Both the position numbers and the translations under genes were made by a program. A stretch of 64,000 bases of DNA from Magnetospirillum sp. ME-1. GTDB taxonomy: Bacteria > Pseudomonadota > Alphaproteobacteria > Rhodospirillales > Magnetospirillaceae. Positions 29,824-38,697 of the stretch are shown piece after piece (within the stretch, counting starts at the first letter, position 1; every line of letters starts with the position of its first letter). The notes beneath the pieces were generated by a model. It saw nothing but the letters and a program-made list of their open reading frames with translations. It was not told the DNA's origin and made no database searches. The stretch covers positions 2,720,990 to 2,784,989 of the forward strand of contig NZ_CP015848.1 in the NCBI RefSeq assembly GCF_002105535.1, in the 5' to 3' direction.

Positions 29824-31671
29824 GTGACGGGCTTGCGCATCCTTGGCCTTTCCGCCCTGTACCACGATAGCGCCGCCGCCCTGGTCGAGGACGGCCGCAT
29901 CGTCGCGGCTGCCCAGGAAGAGCGCTTCACCCGCAAGAAGCATGACGCCGCGTTCCCCGAGCACGCCATCGCCTATTGCCTGGCGGAAGCCGGGATCGGT
30001 CTCAACGACCTGGACAACGTGGTGTTCTACGACAAGCCGTTCCTGAAATTCGAGCGGCTGCTGGAAACCTATGTGGCCTTCGCGCCCAAGGGCTTTACCT
30101 CGTTCAAGACCGCCATTCCGGTGTGGCTGAAGGAAAAGCTGTTCCAGAAGGATCTGCTGGCCCGCGAATTCAAGCGTTTCGCACCCGATTTCGACTGGAT
30201 GAACAAGCTGCTGTTCGCCGAGCACCATCTCAGCCACGCGGCCAGCGCCTTTTTCCCCTCGCCCTTCGAGGACGCGGCGGTGCTGACCATGGACGGCGTC
30301 GGCGAGTGGACCACCACCTCGCTGGCCATGGGCTCGGGGAACCGGCTGGAAATCCACAAGGAGCTGCACTTCCCCCATTCCCTGGGGCTGCTCTATTCCG
30401 CCTTCACCTACTATACCGGCTTCAAGGTCAATTCCGGGGAATACAAGCTGATGGGCCTGGCGCCCTATGGCGAGCCCAGGTACACCCAACTGATCCTCGA
30501 CACTCTGGTGGATCTCAAGGAAGACGGTTCCTTCCGCCTGGACCAGTCGTATTTCGACTATTGCACCGGCCTTACCATGACCAACGAGCGCTTCTCGGCG
30601 CTGTTCGGCCAGCCCGTGCGCAAGGCCGACAAGGACCCGCTGACCCAGTTCCACATGGACATCGCCGCCTCCATCCAGGAGGTGACGGAGATCATCGTCT
30701 CCAAGCTGTGCCACGGCATCAAGAAGGAGACGGGGGCCAGGAATCTGTGTCTGGCCGGTGGTGTGGCGCTCAACTGCGTGTCCAACGGCAAGGTCCTGCG
30801 CGAAGGCATCTTCGACAACATCTGGATTCAGCCGGCGGCCGGCGATGCCGGCGGCGCGCTGGGCGCCGCCCTGGCCGGCTATCACATCTTCAAGGGCCAG
30901 CCCCGCAGCGTGACGCCCGGCAAGGATTCCATGAAGGGCTCCTATCTCGGCCCCGTCTTCGAGCAGCCCGACATCGAAGCCCGTCTGAGTGCCGCCGGCG
31001 CCAGATTCGAGGTGATGGGCGCGGATCAGGTGATCGAGGCCACGGCGCAGGCCCTGGCCGACGAGAAGGCGGTGGGCTGGATGCAGGGCCGCATGGAATT
31101 CGGCCCGCGCGCCCTGGGCGGCCGGTCCATCCTGGGCGATCCCCGCTCGCCCTCCATGCAGAAGACCCTGAATCTCAAGGTCAAGTACCGGGAAAGCTTC
31201 CGCCCCTTCGCCCCCAGCGTGCTGCGCGAGGATGTGGCCGAGTGGTTCGAGCTGGACGGTGATTCGCCCTATATGCTGCTGGTGGCGCCCGTGTCGGAAT
31301 CGCGGCGCCGCGCCATGACCGAGGACGAGCAGAAGCTGTTCGGCATCGACAAGCTGAACGTGCCGCGCTCGAGCCTTCCGGCGGTGACCCACGTGGATTA
31401 CTCGGCCCGCGTCCAGACCATCCACGCCGACACCAATCCGCGCTATCACGCCCTGATCTCGGCCTTCAAGGCGCGGACGGGGTGCGGCGTGGTGGTCAAC
31501 ACCAGCTTCAACGTGCGCGGCGAGCCCATCGTCTGCACTCCCGAGGACGCCTTCCGCTGCTTCATGGGCAGCGAGATCGAGGTGCTGGTGGTGGGCAATT
31601 GCTTCCTCAGGAAGGAAGAACAGGACCCGGCCCTCAAGCTCGACTACAAAAACGCCTTCGAGTTGGACTGA
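29824..31671 (+). CDS. Carbamoyltransferase, NodU/CmcH/SxtI family
   Basis: A 615-residue enzyme that transfers a carbamoyl group from carbamoyl phosphate through a carbamoyl-adenylate to a hydroxyl. The N-terminal Kae1-like domain has HHLSHAASAFFPSPF (metal and ATP site) and LAGGVALNCVSNGKV; the C-terminal domain has WMQGRMEFGPRALGGRSI and NTSFNVRGEPIVCTPED. Start GTG at 29824, 4 bp after the small gene. Likely acceptor is a sugar of the surface glycan, as for NodU; the acceptor is not determinable here. Its stop overlaps the next start (ATGA). Confidence 0.93.
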   Translation: MTGLRILGLSALYHDSAAALVEDGRIVAAAQEERFTRKKHDAAFPEHAIAYCLAEAGIGLNDLDNVVFYDKPFLKFERLLETYVAFAPKGFTSFKTAIPVWLKEKLFQKDLLAREFKRFAPDFDWMNKLLFAEHHLSHAASAFFPSPFEDAAVLTMDGVGEWTTTSLAMGSGNRLEIHKELHFPHSLGLLYSAFTYYTGFKVNSGEYKLMGLAPYGEPRYTQLILDTLVDLKEDGSFRLDQSYFDYCTGLTMTNERFSALFGQPVRKADKDPLTQFHMDIAASIQEVTEIIVSKLCHGIKKETGARNLCLAGGVALNCVSNGKVLREGIFDNIWIQPAAGDAGGALGAALAGYHIFKGQPRSVTPGKDSMKGSYLGPVFEQPDIEARLSAAGARFEVMGADQVIEATAQALADEKAVGWMQGRMEFGPRALGGRSILGDPRSPSMQKTLNLKVKYRESFRPFAPSVLREDVAEWFELDGDSPYMLLVAPVSESRRRAMTEDEQKLFGIDKLNVPRSSLPAVTHVDYSARVQTIHADTNPRYHALISAFKARTGCGVVVNTSFNVRGEPIVCTPEDAFRCFMGSEIEVLVVGNCFLRKEEQDPALKLDYKNAFELD

Positions 31672-32750
31672 TGCTCGACCGTCTCAAGCGTTCCCTCGGC
31701 TGGTGGCTGCTTTTGGAGTTCAACCGCCTGCTGGGACGCAGCTGGGCGCCGTCCACCCGCCGCGAGATTTCCGTCGAGCCGACCACGCTGTGCAATCTCG
31801 GCTGCCGCTTCTGCGCCTACGAGATGAAGCTGCGTCCGCGCGTCACCATGGCCGACGACCGTTTCGCCGAAGCCGTCGCCCAGGCGGCGGCGCTGGGGTT
31901 CACGCGGGTCTGGCTGACGCCCCTGACCGGCGATGTTTTCATGGACAAGGGGCTGGAGAGCAAGCTAGACCGGCTCGAGGCTCAGGCCGGCATCCGCGAA
32001 GTGGCCTTCTACACCAATCTGGTCGCCGCCGACGCCGCCCGTCTTGAGGGGTTGCGCCGTTGTACCAAGCTGGCGGAAATCCAGATCAGCCTGTACGGCG
32101 CCGACCAGGCCGGCTTCGTCGCCGTCACCCGACGGCCGGCTCAGCAATTCGACCGTCTGCTGGAGAATCTCGACCATCTCGCCACCATGCTGGCCCACTG
32201 GCCCGGTGCGCCCCGGTTGGGCATGGCGCTGCGGGTGGGCGAGGACTTCTCGCTGCCGCGCTGGACCGGACCGCTGGCCGAGCGGGTGCTGAGGCTGCGG
32301 GACCGTTTCGGCGTGTCGCTGTCCGTGGATACCGATTACGACGACTGGGGCGGCGCCATCACCCAGGCCGATGTGGACGATCTGGGAATACGGCTGCGGC
32401 CGGGCCGGGGGATCTATCGCCGCGGCGCCTGCATCAAGGCGCTGAGCCATCCCCTGATCGACGCTACCGGCCAGGTGGGAGCCTGCGCCTGCCGGGATTC
32501 CAGCGGCGCCCTGGTGTTGGGGAATTTGAAGGAGCAGCGGCTGGACGAGATCCTGTCGCTGGGCAATCCCCGTTACGCCGCCCTGCTGCAGGGCATGGAG
32601 CGGGGCGAGTTCCCCGAAGCCTGCCGCAATTGCAGCGTCTATCGCTCGGTCTACGATCCCCGCTGGGTGGGCGATGCCCCGGTGGGAAGTCTGGATGACG
32701 CCCTGCGCCAGCTCGGTTCGTCTACTGATCCGGATCCATCTCACGGATGA
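31671..32750 (+). CDS. Radical SAM protein with C-terminal Cys cluster
   Basis: A 359-residue radical SAM enzyme. CNLGCRFC (about residue 41) is the CxxxCxxC that binds the 4Fe-4S cluster and SAM; the barrel follows. Near the C-terminus GACACRDSSG and CRNCSVY form a SPASM/twitch-like second Cys group. It is translationally coupled to the carbamoyltransferase, so it probably modifies the same sugar or precursor. The substrate is unknown. Its last 29 bases overlap the convergent small gene. Confidence 0.88.
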   Translation: MLDRLKRSLGWWLLLEFNRLLGRSWAPSTRREISVEPTTLCNLGCRFCAYEMKLRPRVTMADDRFAEAVAQAAALGFTRVWLTPLTGDVFMDKGLESKLDRLEAQAGIREVAFYTNLVAADAARLEGLRRCTKLAEIQISLYGADQAGFVAVTRRPAQQFDRLLENLDHLATMLAHWPGAPRLGMALRVGEDFSLPRWTGPLAERVLRLRDRFGVSLSVDTDYDDWGGAITQADVDDLGIRLRPGRGIYRRGACIKALSHPLIDATGQVGACACRDSSGALVLGNLKEQRLDEILSLGNPRYAALLQGMERGEFPEACRNCSVYRSVYDPRWVGDAPVGSLDDALRQLGSSTDPDPSHG

Positions 32751-32991
32751 GGCGGGCTGCCAGGGTGTACTTTATCGCCTCGATCTCGAGCAGGCGCTCG
32801 ATCAGCCTCACATAGGCGTCCCGGGGGATGTCACCGGCGCGCTTGGCCGCCATCATGATATTCCAGCTGTAATCGGGCGTCAGACCCAAAGCCGTGAGGT
32901 CGGCGGCGACCTTGGCGACCAATTGCTCCTTGCGGGCCATCAAGCTGTCGGTATCCCGATCGCTCAAGGTGGATTTGGAGGTATCGGTCAT
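32722..32991 (-). CDS. Small charged protein downstream of manC
   Basis: An 89-residue acidic/basic helical protein with no signal peptide or membrane helix and no family I recognise. Two helical parts (SLMARKEQLVAKVAADLTAL and YVRLIERLLEIEAIKYTLAA) suggest a small helical bundle. Its ATG overlaps the manC stop (ATGA) and its 3' end overlaps the convergent radical SAM gene by 29 bp. Real translation is supported by the coupling only. Confidence 0.6.
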   Translation of the reverse strand: MTDTSKSTLSDRDTDSLMARKEQLVAKVAADLTALGLTPDYSWNIMMAAKRAGDIPRDAYVRLIERLLEIEAIKYTLAARLIREMDPDQ

Positions 32992-34391
32992 GGGGATCCG
33001 CGGCCGTAGACGTCCTCGAGGCGGACGATGTCGTCCTCGCCCACGTATTCGCCCGACTGCACCTCGATCAGGCGCAGTGGCACCTTGCCCGGATTTTCCA
33101 GGCGGTGGGCGGTGCCCGCCGCGATGAAGGTGGATTCGTTCTCACGCAAGGGAAAAACCCTGTCGCCGCAGGTGACCAGCGCGGTGCCCTTGACCACCAC
33201 CCAATGCTCCGACCGGTGCCAGTGCTTCTGAAGGGACAGTTTTCCGCCCGGTTCCACGTGGATGTGCTTCACCTTGAAGCGGTCGCCCTGCTCGATGGTC
33301 TGGAACCAGCCCCAGGGACGCCAGCCCCGGGTGCCCTGGGTGGCCTCGGCCCGCCCTTCCCGGCGCAGGGCCTCGACCACTGCCTTGACCTCCTGGTCGT
33401 GGGCCTTGTCGGCCACCAGAACCGCGTCGTCGGTGGCGATGACGATCAGATCCTTCAGCCCCACCGCCGCGACCAGATGATCCTGGCTCTGGAGGTAGCA
33501 ATTGCTCGACCCGATGGCCAGGACGTCGCCCTTGATGACGTTGGAATCGGCGTCCTTGGCGCTTTCCTGCCACAGCGCCGACCACGAGCCGATGTCGGAC
33601 CAGCCCATTTCCACCGGAATCACCGCCACATTGTCGGCATGCTCCATGACCGCGTAGTCGATGGACTGGCCGGCGATGGAGGCGAAGGATTGGTCGTCCA
33701 GGCGGAAGAAGAACAGATCGTTCCTGCCGCGGTCCAGGGCCTCGCGGCAGGCGGCGACCATGTCGGGCAGGCGGGCTTCCAGCTCCGCCAGATACAGGGC
33801 GGCGGGCATCAGGAAGATGCCAGCGTTCCAGTAATACTCGCCCGAGGCGACGTAGCGTTCGGCGGTGGCGAGATCGGGCTTCTCCGAAAACGCGGCCACC
33901 TCGTATCCATTCGCCAGGGCTTTGCCCCGCCGGATATAGCCGTAACCGGTATTCGGGCCGGTGGGATGCACGCCGAAGGTCACCAACCGGCCCTGCTCGG
34001 CCAGGGGTACCGCCATGTCCACGGCCCGGCGGAAGGCGTCAGGGTCTGCCACCAGATGGTCCGAGGGCATCAGCAGCATCAGCGAGCCGGGGGCCGAGCG
34101 TTCCAGCATCAGGGCGGCCACCGCCGCGGCCGGCGCCGTATTGCGTCCGACGGGTTCGATGACCACGGCGCGGGGCTCCATCCCCACCTCGCGTAATTGC
34201 TCGGCGACGATGAAGCGGTGTTCCTGGTTGCAGACGACCACCGGCGGAAGGCCCAGGCGCTGGGCGGTGTCTTGCAGCAGGGTGCCCGCTCCGGCCAGGC
34301 GGAGCAGCTGCTTTGGCATCAATTCGCGCGACAGGGGCCACAGCCTGGTGCCGGCGCCGCCGGACAGGATCACGGGGATCACTTCGGCCAC
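32988..34391 (-). CDS. manC: Mannose-1-phosphate guanylyltransferase / mannose-6-phosphate isomerase
   Basis: A 467-residue bifunctional enzyme for GDP-mannose. The nucleotidyltransferase signature SGGAGTRLWPLSRELMPKQL is at residues 10-29, AFSEKPD near 150, and the C-terminal cupin isomerase domain has LQKHWHRSEHWVVVKG. The start is GTG at 34391 with AGGGAGATGG upstream. GDP-mannose would feed mannose, fucose, perosamine or GDP-heptose-like units of the surface glycan. It is divergent from the polymerase operon. Confidence 0.94.
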   Translation of the reverse strand: MAEVIPVILSGGAGTRLWPLSRELMPKQLLRLAGAGTLLQDTAQRLGLPPVVVCNQEHRFIVAEQLREVGMEPRAVVIEPVGRNTAPAAAVAALMLERSAPGSLMLLMPSDHLVADPDAFRRAVDMAVPLAEQGRLVTFGVHPTGPNTGYGYIRRGKALANGYEVAAFSEKPDLATAERYVASGEYYWNAGIFLMPAALYLAELEARLPDMVAACREALDRGRNDLFFFRLDDQSFASIAGQSIDYAVMEHADNVAVIPVEMGWSDIGSWSALWQESAKDADSNVIKGDVLAIGSSNCYLQSQDHLVAAVGLKDLIVIATDDAVLVADKAHDQEVKAVVEALRREGRAEATQGTRGWRPWGWFQTIEQGDRFKVKHIHVEPGGKLSLQKHWHRSEHWVVVKGTALVTCGDRVFPLRENESTFIAAGTAHRLENPGKVPLRLIEVQSGEYVGEDDIVRLEDVYGRGSP

Positions 34392-34513
34392 ATGCCATCT
34401 CCCTATGGTTCGCCGGTTTCCGTAACGACAGGAAACCCAGGGGGCAGTTATCTCCGCCGGGATGCTCCTGTCAAGGAAAGGCAGCCATTGCGCCGCCTCC
34501 TCGAGGTTTCCCG

Positions 34514-34543
34514 TTGCCGCTCGCGGAACGCCGACGCTACAAT
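34514..34543 (+). promoter_or_regulatory. Sigma-70-type promoter of the plus-strand polymerase operon
   Basis: TTGCCG (34514-34519), 18-bp spacer, TACAAT (34538-34543). It lies 29 bp before the ATG at 34572, in the 180-bp gap divergent from manC. Confidence 0.55.
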
Positions 34544-34571
34544 CCCGGCCGCCTTACAGTCTGATGGTTTC

Positions 34572-35843
34572 ATGAACATCCCTGCTTGTCGTGCCGGTGA
34601 GGACAGGTTTCTTCGTGCCGAAGCGTTCCTTTGGTCGTTGCTTGCCGCCCTGCTGCCTCCCTTGCTCCTGTTTGTCAATCGCGGCACGGTCGTCCCGCTG
34701 GTGATTCTGGCCCTTCTTGGCCTGGCGGGCCGCTTCGTCATGGGCCGGTTCGACATTTCCATGGGCCGGGGTCTGGCCGCCGGCCTGGTCCTCATGCTCG
34801 GCTGGGGCGCAGCCTCGGCTCTTTGGGAGGAGACGTCCGGCCTAGCCGTGCCCAAGGCGGCGCAGCTGGCGGGATTGATCGTCGCCGGGCTGCTGGCCCA
34901 GTCCTCGGCGCGGCACCTGTCGGACCGGTCGGTTCGGCGTGTCCTCGGCATCCTGCTCGGCTCCATCCTGGCCGGAACCGCCATGGTGGTCTTCGAGTGG
35001 CAGGCGGGGTGTCCCATCAGCCGTGCCGTCTTCATCCTCCGGCACGGAAGCGCGGTGGGCGTGACCGTCCACCATTACAAGACGGCGCTGACCCTGTTCG
35101 CCGTACTGCTGCCGCTGACCCAGTTGGCGGAACCCGGGAAATGGCGCCGCCTCGGCCTGATGGCCGCCGTGGTGCTGCTGGTGGTCGCCGCCAAGGCCAC
35201 CAACAGCAACAGCACCCTGGTGGGGCTGCTGATGGGCGGCTCGGCCTTCGCCATCCTGCGGTTGGCTCCCCGCCTGGGCCGCATCGTCCTGGCGGCGGCT
35301 TTCGCCGGCCTGATCATGCTGATGCCGGCCATCGTCTCCCACCTGCCGCAGCCCAAGGAGGCGGTGCAGGCGTTCCACGCTTTGCCCAATTCGGGCGTGC
35401 ACCGCCTGCTGATCTGGCACTTCACCAACGATCACGTGGCTGAACGGCCCTGGCGGGGCTGGGGGCTTGACGGTGCGCGCGAGCTTCCCGGCGGCAACGG
35501 GGCGGGGATCATCTATCAATACGATGCGGAGCATGATCGCCTCCTTTCCTATCCCCAGCAATTGCTGCCGCTGCATCCCCACAACGGGCCGCTGCAGATC
35601 TGGCTGGAGATCGGCGGGATCGGCGCCGCGCTTGTCGCCGCCTGTCTGGTCGGACTGATGTGGAGCGCGATCCGTTCCGTCGAGCCGACCGTCGGCGCCC
35701 TGCGGGGCGCCGCCATGACCACCGCGCTGTCGGTGTCGCTGGTCAGCTTCGGCGTCTGGCAAAGCTGGTGGTTGGCCGTGCTGCTGATCGCCTGCGCCCT
35801 GGCCGGCATGCCGTTGGCGGCCGGCGGGCGGCGTGTTCCGTGA
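34572..35843 (+). CDS. O-antigen ligase/polymerase-like membrane protein
   Basis: A 423-residue integral membrane protein with about ten helices and one large periplasmic loop (about 250-340) containing HRLLIWHFTNDHVAERPWRGWGL-type residues (cut here to key parts RLLIWHF and WRGWGLDGAR) and HPHNGPLQIWLE. The NSNST motif after the middle helices and the PHN segment are typical of the Wzy_C/WaaL superfamily. It either ligates a glycan to lipid A-core or polymerises repeats. The PLP-enzyme gene starts inside its stop (GTGA). Confidence 0.85.
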   Translation: MNIPACRAGEDRFLRAEAFLWSLLAALLPPLLLFVNRGTVVPLVILALLGLAGRFVMGRFDISMGRGLAAGLVLMLGWGAASALWEETSGLAVPKAAQLAGLIVAGLLAQSSARHLSDRSVRRVLGILLGSILAGTAMVVFEWQAGCPISRAVFILRHGSAVGVTVHHYKTALTLFAVLLPLTQLAEPGKWRRLGLMAAVVLLVVAAKATNSNSTLVGLLMGGSAFAILRLAPRLGRIVLAAAFAGLIMLMPAIVSHLPQPKEAVQAFHALPNSGVHRLLIWHFTNDHVAERPWRGWGLDGARELPGGNGAGIIYQYDAEHDRLLSYPQQLLPLHPHNGPLQIWLEIGGIGAALVAACLVGLMWSAIRSVEPTVGALRGAAMTTALSVSLVSFGVWQSWWLAVLLIACALAGMPLAAGGRRVP

Positions 35844-36952
35844 TCACCCAGGCCGTCCTGCCCCGATGGTCTTCGCTGCTGGCCGCCTCCGGCCGGGAGG
35901 ACCCGTCGTCCCATTGGGCCCGGGAGGGCGACCGCGCCTGGTGGCTGGCCCGCTCGACCTATTCCCTGGCCTTGCTGGGGCGCGCCCTGCAGGCCCGTCT
36001 CGGCCGTCCGGCCCGCATGCTGCTGCCCGGCCATTTCTGCAACCAGTCGCTCGATCCACTGCGGCGAAGCGGTGCGACAATCACCTTTTATCCGGTGGAC
36101 GACCAGGCCCGCCCGGTCTGGGGAGTTCTGGAATCCGCCGCTGCCCAGGCCGACGCCCTGGTGATCGTCCATACGTTTGGGTTTCGTAACGATGCTGCGG
36201 GGGCCAGGGCGCTGTGTGATCGCCTGGGCTGCCTGCTGATCGAGGACGCCGCCCATGTTCTGGCGCCGCGGGCCGGAATCGGCGAGATGGCCGACGCCGT
36301 CCTGTATTCCCCGCACAAGCTGCTGGCGGTCCCGTCCGGCGCGGTCCTGCTGCTGCGGCCGCGGGCGGATGAGATGGTCCCGGCCCTGGAGGAGGCGCTC
36401 GGATCGCTGCCTGCCGGCACTGCGCCCGTCGGGGACTGGCTGCTGCGCCGGCTGGTGCAATCCTCGCCATTGTGGCCGCTGCTGTCGCGCCGGCGGCTGT
36501 CCGGTCCGCAGGATTTCCTCGACGATCCGCCTCCGGGCCGGATCGAGGGTCCGGCGGGCCTGTCGTCCTGGGCCAGGGGCTTGCTGGCCGGGGCGGACTT
36601 GGAAGAGATCGCCCGCCGGCGTCGCTGCAATGCCGATGCGTTGTGGCGGACGGTCGAGGGTCGCGGCCCCTGGATCCGCTATGTGGCGGACGGCGACGAT
36701 GACGGCGAGGCGGTACCGTACCGGCTGGTTCTACGGTGCCGTGATGCTCAGGCGGCGGCCGGGCTCTATGCCCGGCTGAGGGCGGCCCATTTGCCGGTGG
36801 AAAGCTGGCCGGACCTGCCCCCCGAGGTGTCCGCCGACCCGGCGGGTCAGGCGGGCGCCATCGGCCTGCGCCGCACCCTTGTGCTGCTGCCGGTTCATCA
36901 GTCCCTTAAGACCGGTGAACTGGTGGCGGCCTATGGCGGAGCCCTGGTATGA
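35840..36952 (+). CDS. Divergent PLP-dependent (DegT-like) enzyme
   Basis: A 370-residue fold-type I PLP enzyme of DegT/aminotransferase style. LLIEDAAHVLAP carries the Asp that binds the pyridine N, and YSPHKLLAVPSGA carries the probable Schiff-base Lys. The N-terminal 60 residues (Trp/Arg-rich, WAREGDRAWWLARS) are not like standard sugar aminotransferases, and the middle segment is short. GTG start at 35840 overlaps the previous stop. Likely acts on a nucleotide sugar or on an amino-acid donor for the FemAB-like protein that follows; this is inference. Confidence 0.7.
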   Translation: MITQAVLPRWSSLLAASGREDPSSHWAREGDRAWWLARSTYSLALLGRALQARLGRPARMLLPGHFCNQSLDPLRRSGATITFYPVDDQARPVWGVLESAAAQADALVIVHTFGFRNDAAGARALCDRLGCLLIEDAAHVLAPRAGIGEMADAVLYSPHKLLAVPSGAVLLLRPRADEMVPALEEALGSLPAGTAPVGDWLLRRLVQSSPLWPLLSRRRLSGPQDFLDDPPPGRIEGPAGLSSWARGLLAGADLEEIARRRRCNADALWRTVEGRGPWIRYVADGDDDGEAVPYRLVLRCRDAQAAAGLYARLRAAHLPVESWPDLPPEVSADPAGQAGAIGLRRTLVLLPVHQSLKTGELVAAYGGALV

Positions 36953-37884
36953 GCCTTCGCCTGGAATGGGACGGCCTGGACCGCACGCAATGGGAGGCGC
37001 TGTTCGCCGCCGCGGGTCGCACTCCCCTGGTCCAATCCTGGGCCTATGGCGAGATCAAGGCCGCCGAGGGCTGGATGGTGCGCCGGGGCGCCGTCCTGGC
37101 CGCCGGCCGGGTGGTGGCCCTGGTCCAGGCGCTTGAACGCCGGCCGGGAGGGCTGTTGCGCCTGGTGCGGATCAATCGCGGTCCGGTGATGCTGGAGCCT
37201 GGGGCCGAACGCCAGCGGGAGGTCCTGGCCCTGCTGGCCCGGCTGGGGTGCTGGTGGCGGGGCTCGGTCCTGCTGATGGCGCCCGAGCTGGGTGCCGGGG
37301 ACGCGCCCGCCTTGCTGGCTGGTCTAAGCCTGCGTCGCCGCCCGGCGCCGGAATGGCAATCGGCCTGGCTGGACCTTTCCCTGGACGCCGATACCTTGCG
37401 CCGGAGCCTCAAGGGCAAGTGGCGCAACATGCTGGTGGGGGCCGAAAAGGCGGGACTGACCGTCACGGCGCGAAGCGACGGGCCGGCGCTCGACTGGATT
37501 CTGGAGCGCTATGCCGAACTGATGAAGGAAAAGTCTTTCACCGGCATGCCGGTGGATTCGGTGCGCCGGCTGGCCGCCGCCGCCAATGCCGGGGACATGG
37601 TGGTCTTGCGGGCCATGGCCGGCGACGAGTCCGTCGGTGGTGTCCTGCTGGTCCGCCATGGGGTATCGGCCACCTATCTGGTTGGCTGGAACGGCGAGGA
37701 CGGGCGGCGCCTCAAAGCCAACAACCTGCTGCTCTGGTCCGCCCTGGGTGAATTGGCCGCCCGGGGCTGCCGCTGGTTCGACCTGGGCGGCATCGACGAC
37801 CAGCTGACCCCCGGAATCGCCTCCTTCAAGCGCGGCATGGGCGGCGAACACTACCGGCTGGCCGGCGAGTTCTGGCGGATCTGA
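36949..37884 (+). CDS. FemAB/GNAT-fold acyltransferase-like protein
   Basis: A 311-residue protein of the FemAB/peptidoglycan bridge-forming GNAT group. SLKGKWRNMLVGAEKAGL (about 153) matches the typical 'K.RN..RA.K.G' region, LMKEKSFTG and the C-terminal LGGIDDQLTPGIASFKRGMGG segment with the family's F-K pair are clear. FemAB proteins transfer aminoacyl groups from tRNA to an amino sugar; here the target is likely a glycan amino sugar. It shares ATGA with the PLP enzyme. Confidence 0.82.
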   Translation: MSLRLEWDGLDRTQWEALFAAAGRTPLVQSWAYGEIKAAEGWMVRRGAVLAAGRVVALVQALERRPGGLLRLVRINRGPVMLEPGAERQREVLALLARLGCWWRGSVLLMAPELGAGDAPALLAGLSLRRRPAPEWQSAWLDLSLDADTLRRSLKGKWRNMLVGAEKAGLTVTARSDGPALDWILERYAELMKEKSFTGMPVDSVRRLAAAANAGDMVVLRAMAGDESVGGVLLVRHGVSATYLVGWNGEDGRRLKANNLLLWSALGELAARGCRWFDLGGIDDQLTPGIASFKRGMGGEHYRLAGEFWRI

Positions 37885-37978
37885 TGTCGCCCTGGCACGG
37901 TGAATTTCGCTTGAGAAAAGCGGTGTTCAAGGCTAAGACATGCCATTCTCCGCAGCGCCGAGGGGCTCGTTCCCCAAT

Positions 37979-38671
37979 ATGATCAAGCTTAGTGTCGTTG
38001 TGCCTGTCTATAACGAGGAAGGCACCATCATTACATTGCTTCGCAAGATTTCAGATGTCGTCATCGAGGGCGTCGAAGTCGAAGTAATTGTGGTCGATGA
38101 CGGGTCGAAAGATTCATCACGGCGGCTGCTTGAAGAGAATCCCGGCCTTTATGCCACGCTGATCAGCCAGCCCAACGGCGGCAAGGGCTCGGCCGTCAAG
38201 ACCGGCCTGCGCGCCGCGACGGGCGACTATGTGCTGTTCCAGGATGCCGATCTGGAATACGACCCGGCCGATTACACCCGGCTGCTGAAGCCCGTGCTGC
38301 TGTACAACGCCGACGTGGTGATGGGCAGCCGTTTCATCGCCCCCGAATTCACCCGGGTCTTCTATTTCTGGCACAAGGTGGGCAACGCCTTCATCTCGTT
38401 GTTCTTCAACCTGCTGAACAACACCACCTTCACCGACATCTACAGTTGCTACCTGCTGTACCGCCGCTCGCTGATCAACCCCGATCGGCTGGAGACCCTG
38501 GGCTGGGAACAGCATGCCGAAATCCTGTCGCGTTGCCTGTCCGGCGCCAAGAGCCTCTACGAGGTTCCCATCAGCTATCATGGGCGCGGCTACGACGAGG
38601 GCAAGAAGATCAAGGCCTATCACGTGTTCGCCGTGCTGTGGGCCATCCTGCGCTTCCGCTTCATCCGCTGA
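37979..38671 (+). CDS. Family 2 glycosyltransferase (dolichyl-phosphate mannosyltransferase type)
   Basis: A 230-residue GT-A enzyme. LSVVVPVYNEEGTI is at the N-terminus, VVDDGSKDSS and the metal-binding FQDADLEYDP follow, and the C-terminal third is typical of polyprenyl-phosphate glycosyltransferases (GSRF..., CYLLYRRSLI, WEQHAEI). The start is placed at ATG 37979 as in the family; an upstream in-frame ATG at 37940 would add 13 residues. It lacks C-terminal membrane helices. Confidence 0.87.
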   Translation: MIKLSVVVPVYNEEGTIITLLRKISDVVIEGVEVEVIVVDDGSKDSSRRLLEENPGLYATLISQPNGGKGSAVKTGLRAATGDYVLFQDADLEYDPADYTRLLKPVLLYNADVVMGSRFIAPEFTRVFYFWHKVGNAFISLFFNLLNNTTFTDIYSCYLLYRRSLINPDRLETLGWEQHAEILSRCLSGAKSLYEVPISYHGRGYDEGKKIKAYHVFAVLWAILRFRFIR

Positions 38672-38697
38672 ACTTTCCCGGCAGAGAGATCAAATCC

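Noticed and set aside
37885..37920. Sigma-54 promoter TGGCACGGTGAATTTCGC before the glycosyltransferase at 37979
   Set aside because: The GG and GC elements are 13 bases apart rather than 10, so RpoN would not be expected to bind.
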